Shown one piece after another: positions 26,364-33,043 of a stretch of DNA of 34,510 nt. This DNA comes from Candidatus Nanoarchaeia archaeon (GTDB taxonomy: Archaea; Nanobdellota; Nanobdellia; Woesearchaeales; DATDTY01). Position 1 is the first letter of the stretch. Every line of letters starts with the position of its first letter. A program made the translations under genes and the position numbers. The notes below the pieces were generated by a model. It searched no databases. It was not told the origin of the DNA and saw only the letters and a program-made list of their open reading frames with translations. The stretch is from assembly GCA_035290625.1 (NCBI GenBank), contig DATDTY010000001.1:1-34510 (forward strand), given 5' to 3'.

Positions 26364-26764
26364 ATGAGCCAGAGTCCATGGACACTCTTGTGTACTTTAC
26401 CAACAGAACCATTGGCAATGGCCATATCAAGGCGTGGGTATATAAGCAGCAGTGCTCCCAGTGCAAAGGAATGATGGGTAAGCCGAAGGGCGCAAAGGGG
26501 AAGGTAAAGATCAGGGCGCAGAATTATGTCTGCAATGAATGCGGATTTTCAGTTCCCAATGAAGAATATGAGGGCGGGCTCAAAGTTCAGGTCAAGTACA
26601 CCTGCCCTTCCTGTAGCAACAGGGGGGAGGCAGAGGTTCCTTTTAGGAGGAAGCGCATCAATGGTGTTGAAACCGTGCGCATCGAATGCAGCCACTGCCA
26701 CGCATCCGTTGACATTACAAAGAAGATGAAGGAGAAGAACGCAGGCGAGCAGGAAAAGCAGTGA
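26360..26764 (+). CDS. Zinc-ribbon protein (134 residues)
   Basis: I chose ATG 26360, which overlaps the preceding stop (ATGA), over an upstream TTG. The protein has four Cys-x2-Cys knuckles: CSQC, CNEC, CPSC and CSHC. They make two zinc ribbons (about residues 32-62 and 81-115), separated by a basic segment (KPKGAKGKVKIRAQN), with a Lys-rich C-terminus. Such proteins usually bind nucleic acid or protein; nothing shows the target. The start of the methyltransferase-like gene follows after 24 bases. Confidence 0.8.
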   Translation: MNEPESMDTLVYFTNRTIGNGHIKAWVYKQQCSQCKGMMGKPKGAKGKVKIRAQNYVCNECGFSVPNEEYEGGLKVQVKYTCPSCSNRGEAEVPFRRKRINGVETVRIECSHCHASVDITKKMKEKNAGEQEKQ

Positions 26765-26788
26765 GGCCGAAAGCTTTGTGGATATAAC

Positions 26789-27592
26789 ATGCCAAAAGAC
26801 TGGAGCGACGAGTTTGTGCACCACTGGAATTATTTCATAGGTCCTGCCAGAGCATCTCCTTCTGACTTAAGGTTCATAAAAAAGAAGATTCTCGAGAAAG
26901 ACAGGGATGCAAAGGTGCTTGTTTTGGGAGCAACACCTGGATACAGGAACCTGTGCGGAGAGTTGGACATTCCTGTAACACTTATTGACTTCAAACGATA
27001 CAATTATGAGTACCTCTCAGATGAAGTCAAGAATAAACCAAAAGAGAGGTTTGTGGAAGGTAATTGGATGGATACAGTGCTGCCTGAGAAGTTTGATATA
27101 ATCCTCGCAGACAATGTTCTGAATGTTGTTCCAACTAAAGAGAATATACGGATTGTCCTTAAAAACGTAGCCAGTATGCTAAAGAAAGATGGGCTGTTCA
27201 TGCCGAGAACTTATGTAAGGGGAAAAAATGAAAGGATTGATCCTGAAAAGGTCATTAAGGAGTACAGGAAAAAGCGGGACGGAAGTGACCTTTACACATG
27301 GCTCTCAAGGGATTTATATCTGGCTGCATATGATTTTAAAGAGGATGTTGTCAGATTTAAGGATATCTGGAAGGTTATAAAGAAGATGCATGACAATGGC
27401 CTTTTTACTGATGAAGAGCTCAAAGAGTGGAGGAACAACTCGTTTGAGAATAGGGAATTCCATTTTATAATCCCTGTAAAAGAAGAGATTGAGGAGATTC
27501 TTTCAGAATTCTTCAATATTAAGCAGGTGTTCTGCGGAACCGAAGAATATATACACGAAACACTTCCGTTGTATGTACTTACATTGAAATGA
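26789..27592 (+). CDS. Class I SAM-dependent methyltransferase-like protein
   Basis: A 267-residue protein with a Rossmann methyltransferase core. Motif I is VLVLGATPGYRNL (about 45-57), the acidic end of strand 2 is TLIDFKRYN, motif II/IV is FDIILADNVLNVVP, and a post-motif LKKDGLFMPRTYVR follows. The C-terminal 100 residues are helical and probably hold the substrate site. No substrate family recognised. It is downstream of the zinc-ribbon gene and may share its transcript. Confidence 0.82.
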   Translation: MPKDWSDEFVHHWNYFIGPARASPSDLRFIKKKILEKDRDAKVLVLGATPGYRNLCGELDIPVTLIDFKRYNYEYLSDEVKNKPKERFVEGNWMDTVLPEKFDIILADNVLNVVPTKENIRIVLKNVASMLKKDGLFMPRTYVRGKNERIDPEKVIKEYRKKRDGSDLYTWLSRDLYLAAYDFKEDVVRFKDIWKVIKKMHDNGLFTDEELKEWRNNSFENREFHFIIPVKEEIEEILSEFFNIKQVFCGTEEYIHETLPLYVLTLK

Positions 27593-27859
27593 ACCTAATA
27601 GCCCAGGTGGCAGAGGCAGAGTTGTTCCGGCTCACTTTATGTTAAGCATGATCTTCGTGAAAAAGGTATTGGAACAAAGCCGTTGCAGTATGTTGAGAAA
27701 TATGCTAAAAAGAAAGGATTGAAAGAATTGAAATTAGGTTCAACTATAACCGCTTTAGATTTTTACAGAAATAGAGGTTACAAAACCATAAAGAAAAAAT
27801 ATTATGTGGTCCTTCAAAGTGTTAGAATACCTTGCATCCTGATGTCAAAAAGATTGTAA
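27589..27859 (+). pseudogene. Broken GNAT N-acetyltransferase remnant
   Basis: The frame open to TAA 27857 encodes KHDLREKGIGTKPLQYVEKY and continues with AKKKGLKELKLGS, ALDFYRNRGYK and a normal end: the acetyl-CoA loop and C-terminal half of a GNAT enzyme. Upstream the matching residues (VAEAELFRLTL) lie in another frame that stops at about 27645, so at least one small indel near 27640 disrupts the gene, and the N-terminal half is missing. A start ATG at 27589 overlaps the methyltransferase stop. Acetyltransferase activity is therefore not expected unless the frameshift is a sequencing error. Confidence 0.7.
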
Positions 27860-27891
27860 AGGCACCAAAACTCAATTGAAAGTAACAACCC

Positions 27892-28482
27892 TTAGATAAA
27901 CTCCTCTTTCTTCCGCTTTCTAAGCAGCAAGCCTATACCAAAGGCTGCTGCAAGCGCTGCAAGCAGGATAAGGGGGCCGGTAAGAGAGCCTTGATCAGCA
28001 GCGTTCTGTCTGCACTTGTAGAATCTTGTGTCACAAGCTCCGTTCTTACAGTCGCTGTCCTCCTCGCATTCTATCTTTGAAAGAGGCAGGACAGTCATGC
28101 TTCTCTTTGCATCAGGGCAGATCATTGCCGGATCATCAATCTTGTCTGTTATGATAACTGCTTCAATGCAGGTAAGGTAGTCAAATGTTCTCACACCTGC
28201 AATGGGGGGCCTGATTTTCCATGGAAACACTGCCTTGCCGGTTGCATTAGGCCCAAGCTGGAGGTTGGGATGGTAGGAAGCAAATATTGTCTTGGTCTCT
28301 GCCTCCTGGAGAAGGACAGAAGCGACATGCGTTGTAGCATTGATATTATTCCATATCAGGAAGGTTATGTTTGCTTCAGTCCCTTCCCTGCAGTGGGGAT
28401 CGCTGCACTGTATAGTCGAGGAAAAAGCCGCAGATACACTCTGGCTTGCAAGAACCAATAAAACGATGGCAAGGAAACGCAT
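27892..28482 (-). CDS. Surface protein with signal peptide, Cys-rich stem and C-terminal anchor
   Basis: A 196-residue type I membrane protein. Signal peptide at 1-19 (cleavage near VSAAF); an extracytoplasmic beta-rich domain with Asn-x-Thr/Ser sites; a Cys-rich stretch ECEEDSDCKNGACDTRFYKC (about 137-156) resembling small disulfide modules; then one membrane span (about 170-187) and a basic cytoplasmic tail RKRKKEE. TTAAATATCC (28502-28511 on the plus strand) is 26 bases from ATG 28482, predicting a leaderless transcript. Function unknown. Confidence 0.8.
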   Translation of the reverse strand: MRFLAIVLLVLASQSVSAAFSSTIQCSDPHCREGTEANITFLIWNNINATTHVASVLLQEAETKTIFASYHPNLQLGPNATGKAVFPWKIRPPIAGVRTFDYLTCIEAVIITDKIDDPAMICPDAKRSMTVLPLSKIECEEDSDCKNGACDTRFYKCRQNAADQGSLTGPLILLAALAAAFGIGLLLRKRKKEEFI

Positions 28483-28539
28483 TCCAGCGGAGTTAACAGA
28501 GGGGATATTTAAGTCTTTTGAACCTGCCTGAAATCAATC

Positions 28540-28701
28540 GGCGCCATTGAAAGGCAATGCAATGCCTCATCATGAGCCATTGAAGCAAGGTAGGAGCAGC
28601 GACAAAGGGGTTGCTCCACACGGGAAATGTCGCCTAGCAGCAGAATCTGTGATTGGCGAATCTGGCATTGCCGAGCGAAGCGAGAGCTTTTCAATGGCGC
28701 C
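28540..28701 (+). repeat. Structured palindromic element, copy 3 (C subfamily)
   Basis: A 162-nt element. P1 GGCGCCATTGAAA (28540-28552) pairs with 28689-28701. P2 GGCAATGC (28553-28560) pairs with GCATTGCC (28665-28672), with GAGCGAAGCGAGAGC and one T on the 3' side. P3 is ATGAGCC with GGCGAAT, including tandem G-A/A-G. Core P4 is GCGACA (28599-28604)/TGTCGC (28628-28633), enclosing AAGGGGTTGCTCC. CAATCG flanks it at 28535-28540 and 28705-28710. P1 and P2 sequences are unlike the other copies, yet pairing is kept. It stands head to head with copy 4 on the other strand. Confidence 0.83.
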
Positions 28702-28709
28702 CGCCAATC

Positions 28710-28911
28710 GGCTCAGTAGAAAGTCAGCCGGCATCAGGCTCGCTTGCGCTTGTATTCGTGTATGCTGACACCCCCGAAGGTGCTAAAAAGAGCTACGCTC
28801 TTTTGGCACACCAAAACGCCCGACGGCGTTTTGATTGGGGCAACCCTCTGTCAGCAGCGGTTATGATTGCGAAGAAGCTCGCAGAAAGGATGCCGGACTT
28901 TCTACAGAGCC
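28710..28911 (-). repeat. Structured palindromic element, copy 4 (F subfamily, reverse strand)
   Basis: A 202-nt element, the reverse-strand relative of copy 7. P1 GGCTCAGTAGAAAGTC (28710-28725) pairs with 28896-28911 with one mismatch. Compared with copy 7, the change C to A in one arm is matched by G to T in the other, a compensatory pair. P2 is CCGGCATC/GATGCCGG (28728-28735/28889-28896). Core arms are GCTGACA (28764-28770) and TGTCAGC (28849-28855). A hairpin cassette at 28776-28833 enlarges the core and is nearly identical to one in copy 5. CCGCCAATCG flanks it at 28701-28710 and 28912-28921. Confidence 0.83.
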
Positions 28912-28968
28912 CCGCCAATCGTTAAATTTAAATATTCAGAAAAGCCCAGCCCCTTCGGGGATGGAAAG

Positions 28969-29097
28969 ATGAAAAAGCAGAAATCAGCCCAAGTTCCAGA
29001 AACTGAGGAGAGGAAGTGTCCAGAGTGCGGAAGCAGGGATATTGGCACTGATGAGACTGAGATGTACTGCAAAAAGTGCGGCTATGTCTTTGAGTGA
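28969..29097 (+). CDS. Small TFB-like zinc-ribbon protein (42 residues)
   Basis: From ATG 28969 (MKKQKSAQVPETEERKCPEC). Two Cys-x2-Cys knuckles, CPEC and CKKC, enclose SRDIGTDETEMY; the pattern resembles the N-terminal zinc ribbon of transcription factor B, without the cyclin-like repeats. An AT-rich TATA candidate (AATTTAAATATT, 28925-28936) gives a short leader. The open frame upstream of 28969 lies in element copy 4 and its flank and is not coding. It could be a free-standing zinc-ribbon regulator; similar tiny proteins are common in archaea. Confidence 0.72.
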   Translation: MKKQKSAQVPETEERKCPECGSRDIGTDETEMYCKKCGYVFE

Positions 29098-29218
29098 TGG
29101 CTGCTTCTTGATGGATAAATTCTACAAAACCTGCCCTAGTATACTTTTTTCACCATCAGCCCGCACAAAATTTATAAAGGATGATTGCTCAGAATAAGTA
29201 AGGGGGGTGGGTAAGATT

Positions 29219-29344
29219 ATGAACCAATCTAAAATCCATGACATCGTTGTGGTTGAAGATGGTTCGCTTATCCATAAGCAGGTCGAGCAAAGGCATGGGT
29301 TGCTCTTTATGCGAATAAAGAAGCGGCATGTCTTTGTGACCTGA
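29219..29344 (+). CDS. Possible small basic protein (41 residues)
   Basis: ATG 29219 opens MNQSKIHDIVVVEDGSLIHK and the frame runs to TGA 29344, ending KKRHVFVT. TTTATAAAG at 29171-29179 is a good TATA box, and GGGGGGTGGG at about 29202-29211 could serve as ribosome site, so the start is plausible. A six-codon open frame (29181-29201) precedes it in the leader. The sequence has the alternating pattern of a small beta-rich protein and is basic. No family recognised; the opposite-strand frame here appears to be a shadow. Confidence 0.45.
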   Translation: MNQSKIHDIVVVEDGSLIHKQVEQRHGLLFMRIKKRHVFVT

Positions 29345-29466
29345 CTTGTTCTGCAGTTAAGAGTGGCTAAGAGTGGCTCTTGGGAGAACAGCACCTGTTT
29401 GTAAGCTTCCTTACAGAATAATCTACTGCCCCAAGATATGCCAAAGAAAGATTCTAAGATGAGATC

Positions 29467-29709
29467 CTAATGATACCGTAGAACACGTATCTCTTCATGC
29501 TGTTTCTGCTCTAAAGGCAGGTTTGCCTGCACTGCAACTTCAAAGGGATCTCCTTTATGATGCAGCAGAACAAGGTTTGCCTGCGTCTCAAAATAGACAA
29601 AATGCCTTTGCCATCCGTGCTTGTCAGGCTGGTAGAAGAGCTTTTCAGTATTCAGCTGCTCCGCAAGCCTAATGAACTCTTTCATTCCGTTGATTTGCAG
29701 AATAGGCAT
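29467..29709 (-). CDS. Hypothetical protein (80 residues)
   Basis: A small soluble protein (MPILQINGMKEFIRLAEQLN) with an alternating hydrophobic pattern, five His and no Cys. A TATA box at 29731-29739 is about 26 bases upstream of ATG 29709, consistent with the leaderless pattern of neighbours. No family recognised. It is divergent from structured element copy 5. Confidence 0.62.
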   Translation of the reverse strand: MPILQINGMKEFIRLAEQLNTEKLFYQPDKHGWQRHFVYFETQANLVLLHHKGDPFEVAVQANLPLEQKQHEEIRVLRYH

Positions 29710-29730
29710 AGCCCTCTTTGGGCGTGCATC

Positions 29731-29739
29731 ATTTATATA
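29731..29739. promoter_or_regulatory. Bidirectional TATA box between hypothetical gene and element copy 5
   Basis: ATTTATATA reads as a TATA box on both strands. Leftward it predicts initiation at ATG 29709; rightward it predicts initiation near 29760, the first base of P1 of element copy 5 (29759). Confidence 0.5.
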
Positions 29740-29758
29740 GTTTCTTGTTTTAGGCAGC

Positions 29759-29963
29759 GTTCAAAATTTGGGTTGCCGCCTGCTTGTGAGCAACCTACCT
29801 AGAGTAGGCGCATCGACAAGGGAGTTGCCCCAGCCAAAACGCCATCGGGCGTTTTGGTGTGCCAAAAGAGCGTAGCTCTTTTTAGCACCTTCGGGACATG
29901 TCGATATACACAGATATGCAGAGATTGCGAACTTGGCGGCAACCGCTGAATGAGATTTTGAAC
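29759..29963 (+). repeat. Structured palindromic element, copy 5 (E subfamily)
   Basis: A 205-nt element. P1 GTTCAAAAT (29759-29767) pairs with 29955-29963. P2 GGTTGCCGCC (29771-29780) pairs with GGCGGCAACC (29935-29944), with GCTGAATGAG on the 3' side. P3 GTGAGCAA pairs with TTGCGAAC including tandem G-A/A-G. Core P4 is ATCGACA (29812-29818)/TGTCGAT (29899-29905), carrying GGGAGTTGCCCC and a hairpin cassette (29834-29891) nearly identical to that of copy 4. CTTGTTTTAG at 29744-29753 recurs at 29968-29977, four to five bases outside P1 on each side. Confidence 0.83.
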
Positions 29964-30141
29964 ACAGCTTGTTTTAGAGCCGAGATCATGATTACGAATT
30001 TCAAAATGAACCTCAGATTGCCTATAAGCACAAAATTTTCAGGTTGCAAAGCCCAGGGTATCAGCTTTTATCCTGATTTCCAAAAAGTTTATATACTAAC
30101 CACAAGTAGTTCACAGTAAATCCTAATACCGAGGTGAAAAA

Positions 30142-30288
30142 ATGGTGCAAGGGAGATGTATGAAATGCAAGAAGCAGGTTGATATCAAGAACGGTAAGGA
30201 GACGACCATGAAGAATGGGATGAAGGCAGTAAAGGGAGAGTGCCCATCTTGCGGCACAAAGGTTTTCAGGATTCTTGGAAAGGCTTAG
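30142..30288 (+). CDS. DUF5679-like small zinc-binding protein (48 residues)
   Basis: ATG 30142 stands behind GAGGTGA. The protein MVQGRCMKCKKQVDIKNGKE continues to GECPSCGTKVFRILGKA: two Cys-x2-Cys pairs around a Lys-rich, Gly-containing middle (MKNGMKAVKG), as in the DUF5679 family. The role of this family is unknown. TTTATATAC near 30088-30096 gives a TATA box with a leader of about 25 bases. It ends seven bases before the TatD gene, so the two are probably co-transcribed. Confidence 0.82.
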   Translation: MVQGRCMKCKKQVDIKNGKETTMKNGMKAVKGECPSCGTKVFRILGKA

Positions 30289-30295
30289 GCCTTTT

Positions 30296-31060
30296 ATGAT
30301 TGACTGCCATTGCCACCTTGACCACCCTCTCTTTGATAAGGACAGAGACCAGGTGGTTGAGGCAGCAAAAACATCTGGGATTTCTGTTATCATTACCAAT
30401 GGCATAGACCCTGGAACAAATAGGAAATCCCTGGAGCTTGCCAGGAGGTATAGCATTGTAAAAGCTGGCCTTGGCGTCTATCCCAGAAGCGCAATCAAGC
30501 ATGAGACTGAGCAAGAGGGAAAAAAGTACACCTCCTTTGATATTGGTGAGGAGCTTGGGTTTATCACAGATCATAAGAAGGAGGTTATTGCTATAGGGGA
30601 GGTTGGCCTGGATGGTGTCCGGGGCATCGATACTCCCCAAAAAAAGGACTTTGAACTCATGATTGAGCTGGCAGAAAAGCTCAAAAAACCCATCATTGTG
30701 CATTCGCGCAAGGCTGAAGCTGAAGTGCTTGCCTTGCTTGAGACCTCAAAGCTAAAAGTAATCCTGCACGCCTTTCATGGCAAAAGGAGGCTCGTCCAGA
30801 AGGCAATTGACAATGGCTGGTATTTCTCAGTCTCTACCCATATAGCCAGGAGCCAGGAGATGCAGTACATAGCTAAGGAAGCTCCCTTGTCAAAGCTGTT
30901 TCCAGAGACAGATGCTCCGTTCCTCAGCCCATTTCCAGGAAAGCGCAATGAGCCTGCTTTTGTTATTGAAGCAATTAAGAAGATTGCCGAAATAAAAGGC
31001 CTGGATATGGAGGAAACATCCAAGAATATCTGGAAAAATTACCAGAAGGTGTTTGTGTAG
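30296..31060 (+). CDS. tatD: TatD-family metal-dependent DNase/hydrolase
   Basis: A 254-residue TIM-barrel hydrolase from ATG 30296 (a TTG at 30275 would overlap the DUF5679 gene). Metal ligands of the family are present: His5 and His7 (DCHCHLD), Glu102 (IGEVGLD), His136 (IVHSRKAE), His158/His161 (LHAFHG) and Asp206 (PETDAPFL). TatD enzymes are metal-dependent 3' to 5' nucleases or deacylase relatives; the usual length is about 255-265, so this is complete. Confidence 0.93.
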   Translation: MIDCHCHLDHPLFDKDRDQVVEAAKTSGISVIITNGIDPGTNRKSLELARRYSIVKAGLGVYPRSAIKHETEQEGKKYTSFDIGEELGFITDHKKEVIAIGEVGLDGVRGIDTPQKKDFELMIELAEKLKKPIIVHSRKAEAEVLALLETSKLKVILHAFHGKRRLVQKAIDNGWYFSVSTHIARSQEMQYIAKEAPLSKLFPETDAPFLSPFPGKRNEPAFVIEAIKKIAEIKGLDMEETSKNIWKNYQKVFV

Positions 31061-31103
31061 GGAGCAAGCAACCTTAATATAGAAGGCTTCATTCCCCCTC
31101 TTT

Positions 31104-31931
31104 ATGCACAGGAGAGCTTTTCTGAGCCTAACCCTCACAGCAGCGGCTGCTGCCTGCACCAAGATGCAGGGATTAGAAATGACCATTGCTGATGCATCGA
31201 AAGACCACAGCAGAGCATTGCAGCTTGGCCGCCAGTGGATGGCTGAAGGGAAATTCGGCGAAGCCAGGGCTGCACTAGAGGTTGGTGTGCAGGGATATAC
31301 GCTCCGGCAAGACTTGAACCTGAATCTCTACATGTATAACGAGGGCCAATTTCAGCCCCTAACCCAAGAACAAAAGGACGTGCTCATGCAGTTCTATGAT
31401 GCCTTGGGCCATGCCTGCGCAGCAGCGCAGCAATTCTCCATTGCTTTGGGGTATTTCCAGCAGACAGTCTTCATCGATCCCAGCAACCCGGAGCATTTTA
31501 TGGCATTTGCAAAAACCAGCGCTGAGATATTTAATGATGAAGCAGCAGAGGGATTAAGGCTTCCTTATGAAACCCTCTTAAAGCGTCATGTTCGAGTCAT
31601 CCGATACCCTCCAATGGTTGTGATGAATGCAAGCGTAGCTGCATATTTAGAATGTGACTCCCGGCCTGGCCAATGGCAACTTGCGAATCAGGTATTCCAG
31701 GAATACACGAGATATCTAAAGGATGTTGCCATGGAGCTGTCACGAAGGGACATAGCATGTAGCATCCAAATCCCTAATGAAGAGAGCAACCAGGAAAAAT
31801 GGGATATCGCAAGGCAGATGTACCAGCAAGACCCTTATTTTACAGTCCGATATCAGAATTATCTCCCAGGGATGATCCATTTTGCAATCCCCCTGCAAGA
31901 AAAAAGGCCTAATACTTCAAACAGCCTGTAA
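31104..31931 (+). CDS. TPR-containing lipoprotein with twin-arginine-type signal
   Basis: A 275-residue protein. The N-terminus MHRRAFLSLTLTAAAAACTK has Arg-Arg-x-Phe-Leu, a hydrophobic stretch and a lipobox-like Ala-Ala-Ala-Cys18, so it is probably exported by Tat and lipid-anchored. Residues about 35-60 (LGRQWMAEGKFGEARAAL) and about 95-130 (ALGHACAAAQQFSIALGYFQQTVFIDPSNP) are TPR-like helical pairs. No catalytic motif is seen, so it is likely a binding scaffold at the cell surface. CTTAATATA at about 31073-31081 gives a leaderless start. Element copy 6 follows 16 bases after the stop. Confidence 0.75.
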   Translation: MHRRAFLSLTLTAAAAACTKMQGLEMTIADASKDHSRALQLGRQWMAEGKFGEARAALEVGVQGYTLRQDLNLNLYMYNEGQFQPLTQEQKDVLMQFYDALGHACAAAQQFSIALGYFQQTVFIDPSNPEHFMAFAKTSAEIFNDEAAEGLRLPYETLLKRHVRVIRYPPMVVMNASVAAYLECDSRPGQWQLANQVFQEYTRYLKDVAMELSRRDIACSIQIPNEESNQEKWDIARQMYQQDPYFTVRYQNYLPGMIHFAIPLQEKRPNTSNSL

Positions 31932-31947
31932 GATGCCAGGAATAACT

Positions 31948-32144
31948 GGCTTCCCTGAAAATGGCGTTGCCGTCAATCTGCGAGGCTCTTGACCTTAAAG
32001 ACTGAAAACCGACAAGGGAGTTGCCCCCATGGAGGAATGTCGGTCCCCCCGTCATATGCGCGGCCGAACCGACGTGCTCCGAAGGAGCGCCCGGAAATGT
32101 TTGGCATTTCCGACGGCAACCTCGAAGAGATTTTCAGGGAAGCC
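31948..32144 (+). repeat. Structured palindromic element, copy 6 (A subfamily)
   Basis: A 197-nt element, sister of copy 1. P1 GGCTTCCCTGAAAAT (31948-31962) pairs perfectly with 32130-32144. P2 GTTGCCGTC (31966-31974) pairs with GACGGCAAC (32112-32120), with CTCGAAGAG on the 3' side. P3 is GCGAGGC with GCCGAAC, including tandem G-A/A-G. Core P4 is ACCGACA (32008-32014)/TGTCGGT (32038-32044), enclosing AAGGGAGTTGCCCCC. It has two private hairpins: GCTCC/GGAGC, and GGAAATG/CATTTCC. GGAATAAC at 31939-31946 is repeated at 32145-32152, a clean 8-bp duplication. Confidence 0.86.
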
Positions 32145-32189
32145 GGAATAACGCAAAGCCTTTTATACCTGTTTTGCCTATAAGCCTCT

Positions 32190-32498
32190 ATGAAACTGAC
32201 TCTGGACACCAAAGAGGACTCGCATGAGCATTTGAGGCACGTGATTGCGATGCTTCAGAGTATTATCGGAGGTAGTGAGCAGGACGTCCATGAACCTGGA
32301 CAGCAGCCTGTAAGTCAGGACCAAGGCTTTGTCAATCTGTTTGGTGATGCTGCAATCAGCCCATCGCCTCCTGAGCAGAAAAAGGATTCCGGCCTTGATG
32401 TTGACCCTGCAAAGATCCAGGACATCCTGCAGAAGGCAAGCTTAGAAAAGGCGCGCCTGTCTGAGACCAAAGAGTTCAAGATGGAGGAATATCTTTAG
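32190..32498 (+). CDS. Hypothetical acidic protein (102 residues)
   Basis: Starts MKLTLDTKEDSHEHLRHVIA, an amphipathic first helix, followed by a Pro/Gln/Asp-rich disordered middle (about 30-75) and a charged C-terminal helix. TTTTATAC at 32161-32168 is 26 bases upstream, so the gene is leaderless and its promoter begins about nine bases after the duplication flanking element copy 6. I recall similar openings in DPANN hypothetical proteins but cannot name a function. Confidence 0.72.
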   Translation: MKLTLDTKEDSHEHLRHVIAMLQSIIGGSEQDVHEPGQQPVSQDQGFVNLFGDAAISPSPPEQKKDSGLDVDPAKIQDILQKASLEKARLSETKEFKMEEYL

Positions 32499-32546
32499 GA
32501 TGCATTTCATCTAACGCTTCTCGCCTTGCAGAACGAATTTAGAAAT

Positions 32547-32993
32547 CTAAAATCTCCACACCCTCTTCCCGTTTCTATGTATCGCTCTCACCCTGTGGAT
32601 AGGAATAAAAATCTCCTTGCCACGCTCATGGATATGGATGATATTCTTCTCGATGCGCCGTATCTGGGCTGCCTTGAACTCTATCTCCTTTTTTCTCACC
32701 TTATCCAGATACCTGATCCTGAACTCGTTCCTTTGCGGATGCGCCTGAACAGAATTGAGAATCTTCAGAGTGCCCTGCTCCAATCCTCCCAAAGGATCAA
32801 ACTCCTTGAGGATAATCCCTGAGAACGTAAGTATCGCCAAGCCAATAAACAGGCTGACAAAAGGCTCTTCAAGTATAGGCAACGCTCCAAACCCTTCCCA
32901 TATCCCACGCCAGAAGAAGATGATTCCTGTCGCTCCAAGAAGTGACCAGAGAAAATGCTTGTCTGACTCACGCAACTGATAGATACTACTCAC
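32547..32993 (-). CDS. Membrane protein with C-terminal DUF504/MJ1316-like domain
   Basis: A 148-residue protein: two membrane spans (about 13-30 and 45-65), then a basic soluble domain (about 85-148) reading RYLDKVRKKEIEFKAAQIRR and ending IFIPIHRVRAIHRNGKRVWR. The Ile-Pro-x-His-Arg-x-x-x-Ile...Gly-x-x-Val-Trp end is the DUF504 (MJ1316, RNA cyclic-end recognition) signature; the membrane anchor is unusual. Archease, an RNA-ligase cofactor, lies 0.75 kb away. A TATA box at 33022-33029 and AGGTGAG before ATG 32993 support the start. Confidence 0.75.
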   Translation of the reverse strand: MSSIYQLRESDKHFLWSLLGATGIIFFWRGIWEGFGALPILEEPFVSLFIGLAILTFSGIILKEFDPLGGLEQGTLKILNSVQAHPQRNEFRIRYLDKVRKKEIEFKAAQIRRIEKNIIHIHERGKEIFIPIHRVRAIHRNGKRVWRF

Positions 32994-33021
32994 CTCTTTT
33001 GGATGCTTTCAGGCATTCGGG

Positions 33022-33029
33022 TATAAATA
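33022..33029. promoter_or_regulatory. Bidirectional TATA box between MJ1316-like gene and element copy 7
   Basis: TATAAATA within GTATAAATAC is near-palindromic. Leftward it suits transcription of the gene starting at 32993; rightward it would start transcription near 33050, at the left arm of element copy 7 (33044). Confidence 0.45.
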
Positions 33030-33043
33030 CGTTATGGTTTTGT

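Noticed and set aside
28547-28925. Overlapping open frames of 60-90 codons on both strands between 28.5 and 28.9 kb
   Set aside because: They lie in element copies 3 and 4, read through palindromic stems and have unnatural Arg/Ser-rich composition.
31973-32227. Three overlapping open frames around 32.0-32.2 kb
   Set aside because: They coincide with element copy 6 and have low-complexity Arg/Pro-rich translations; the real gene starts at 32190 with its own TATA box.
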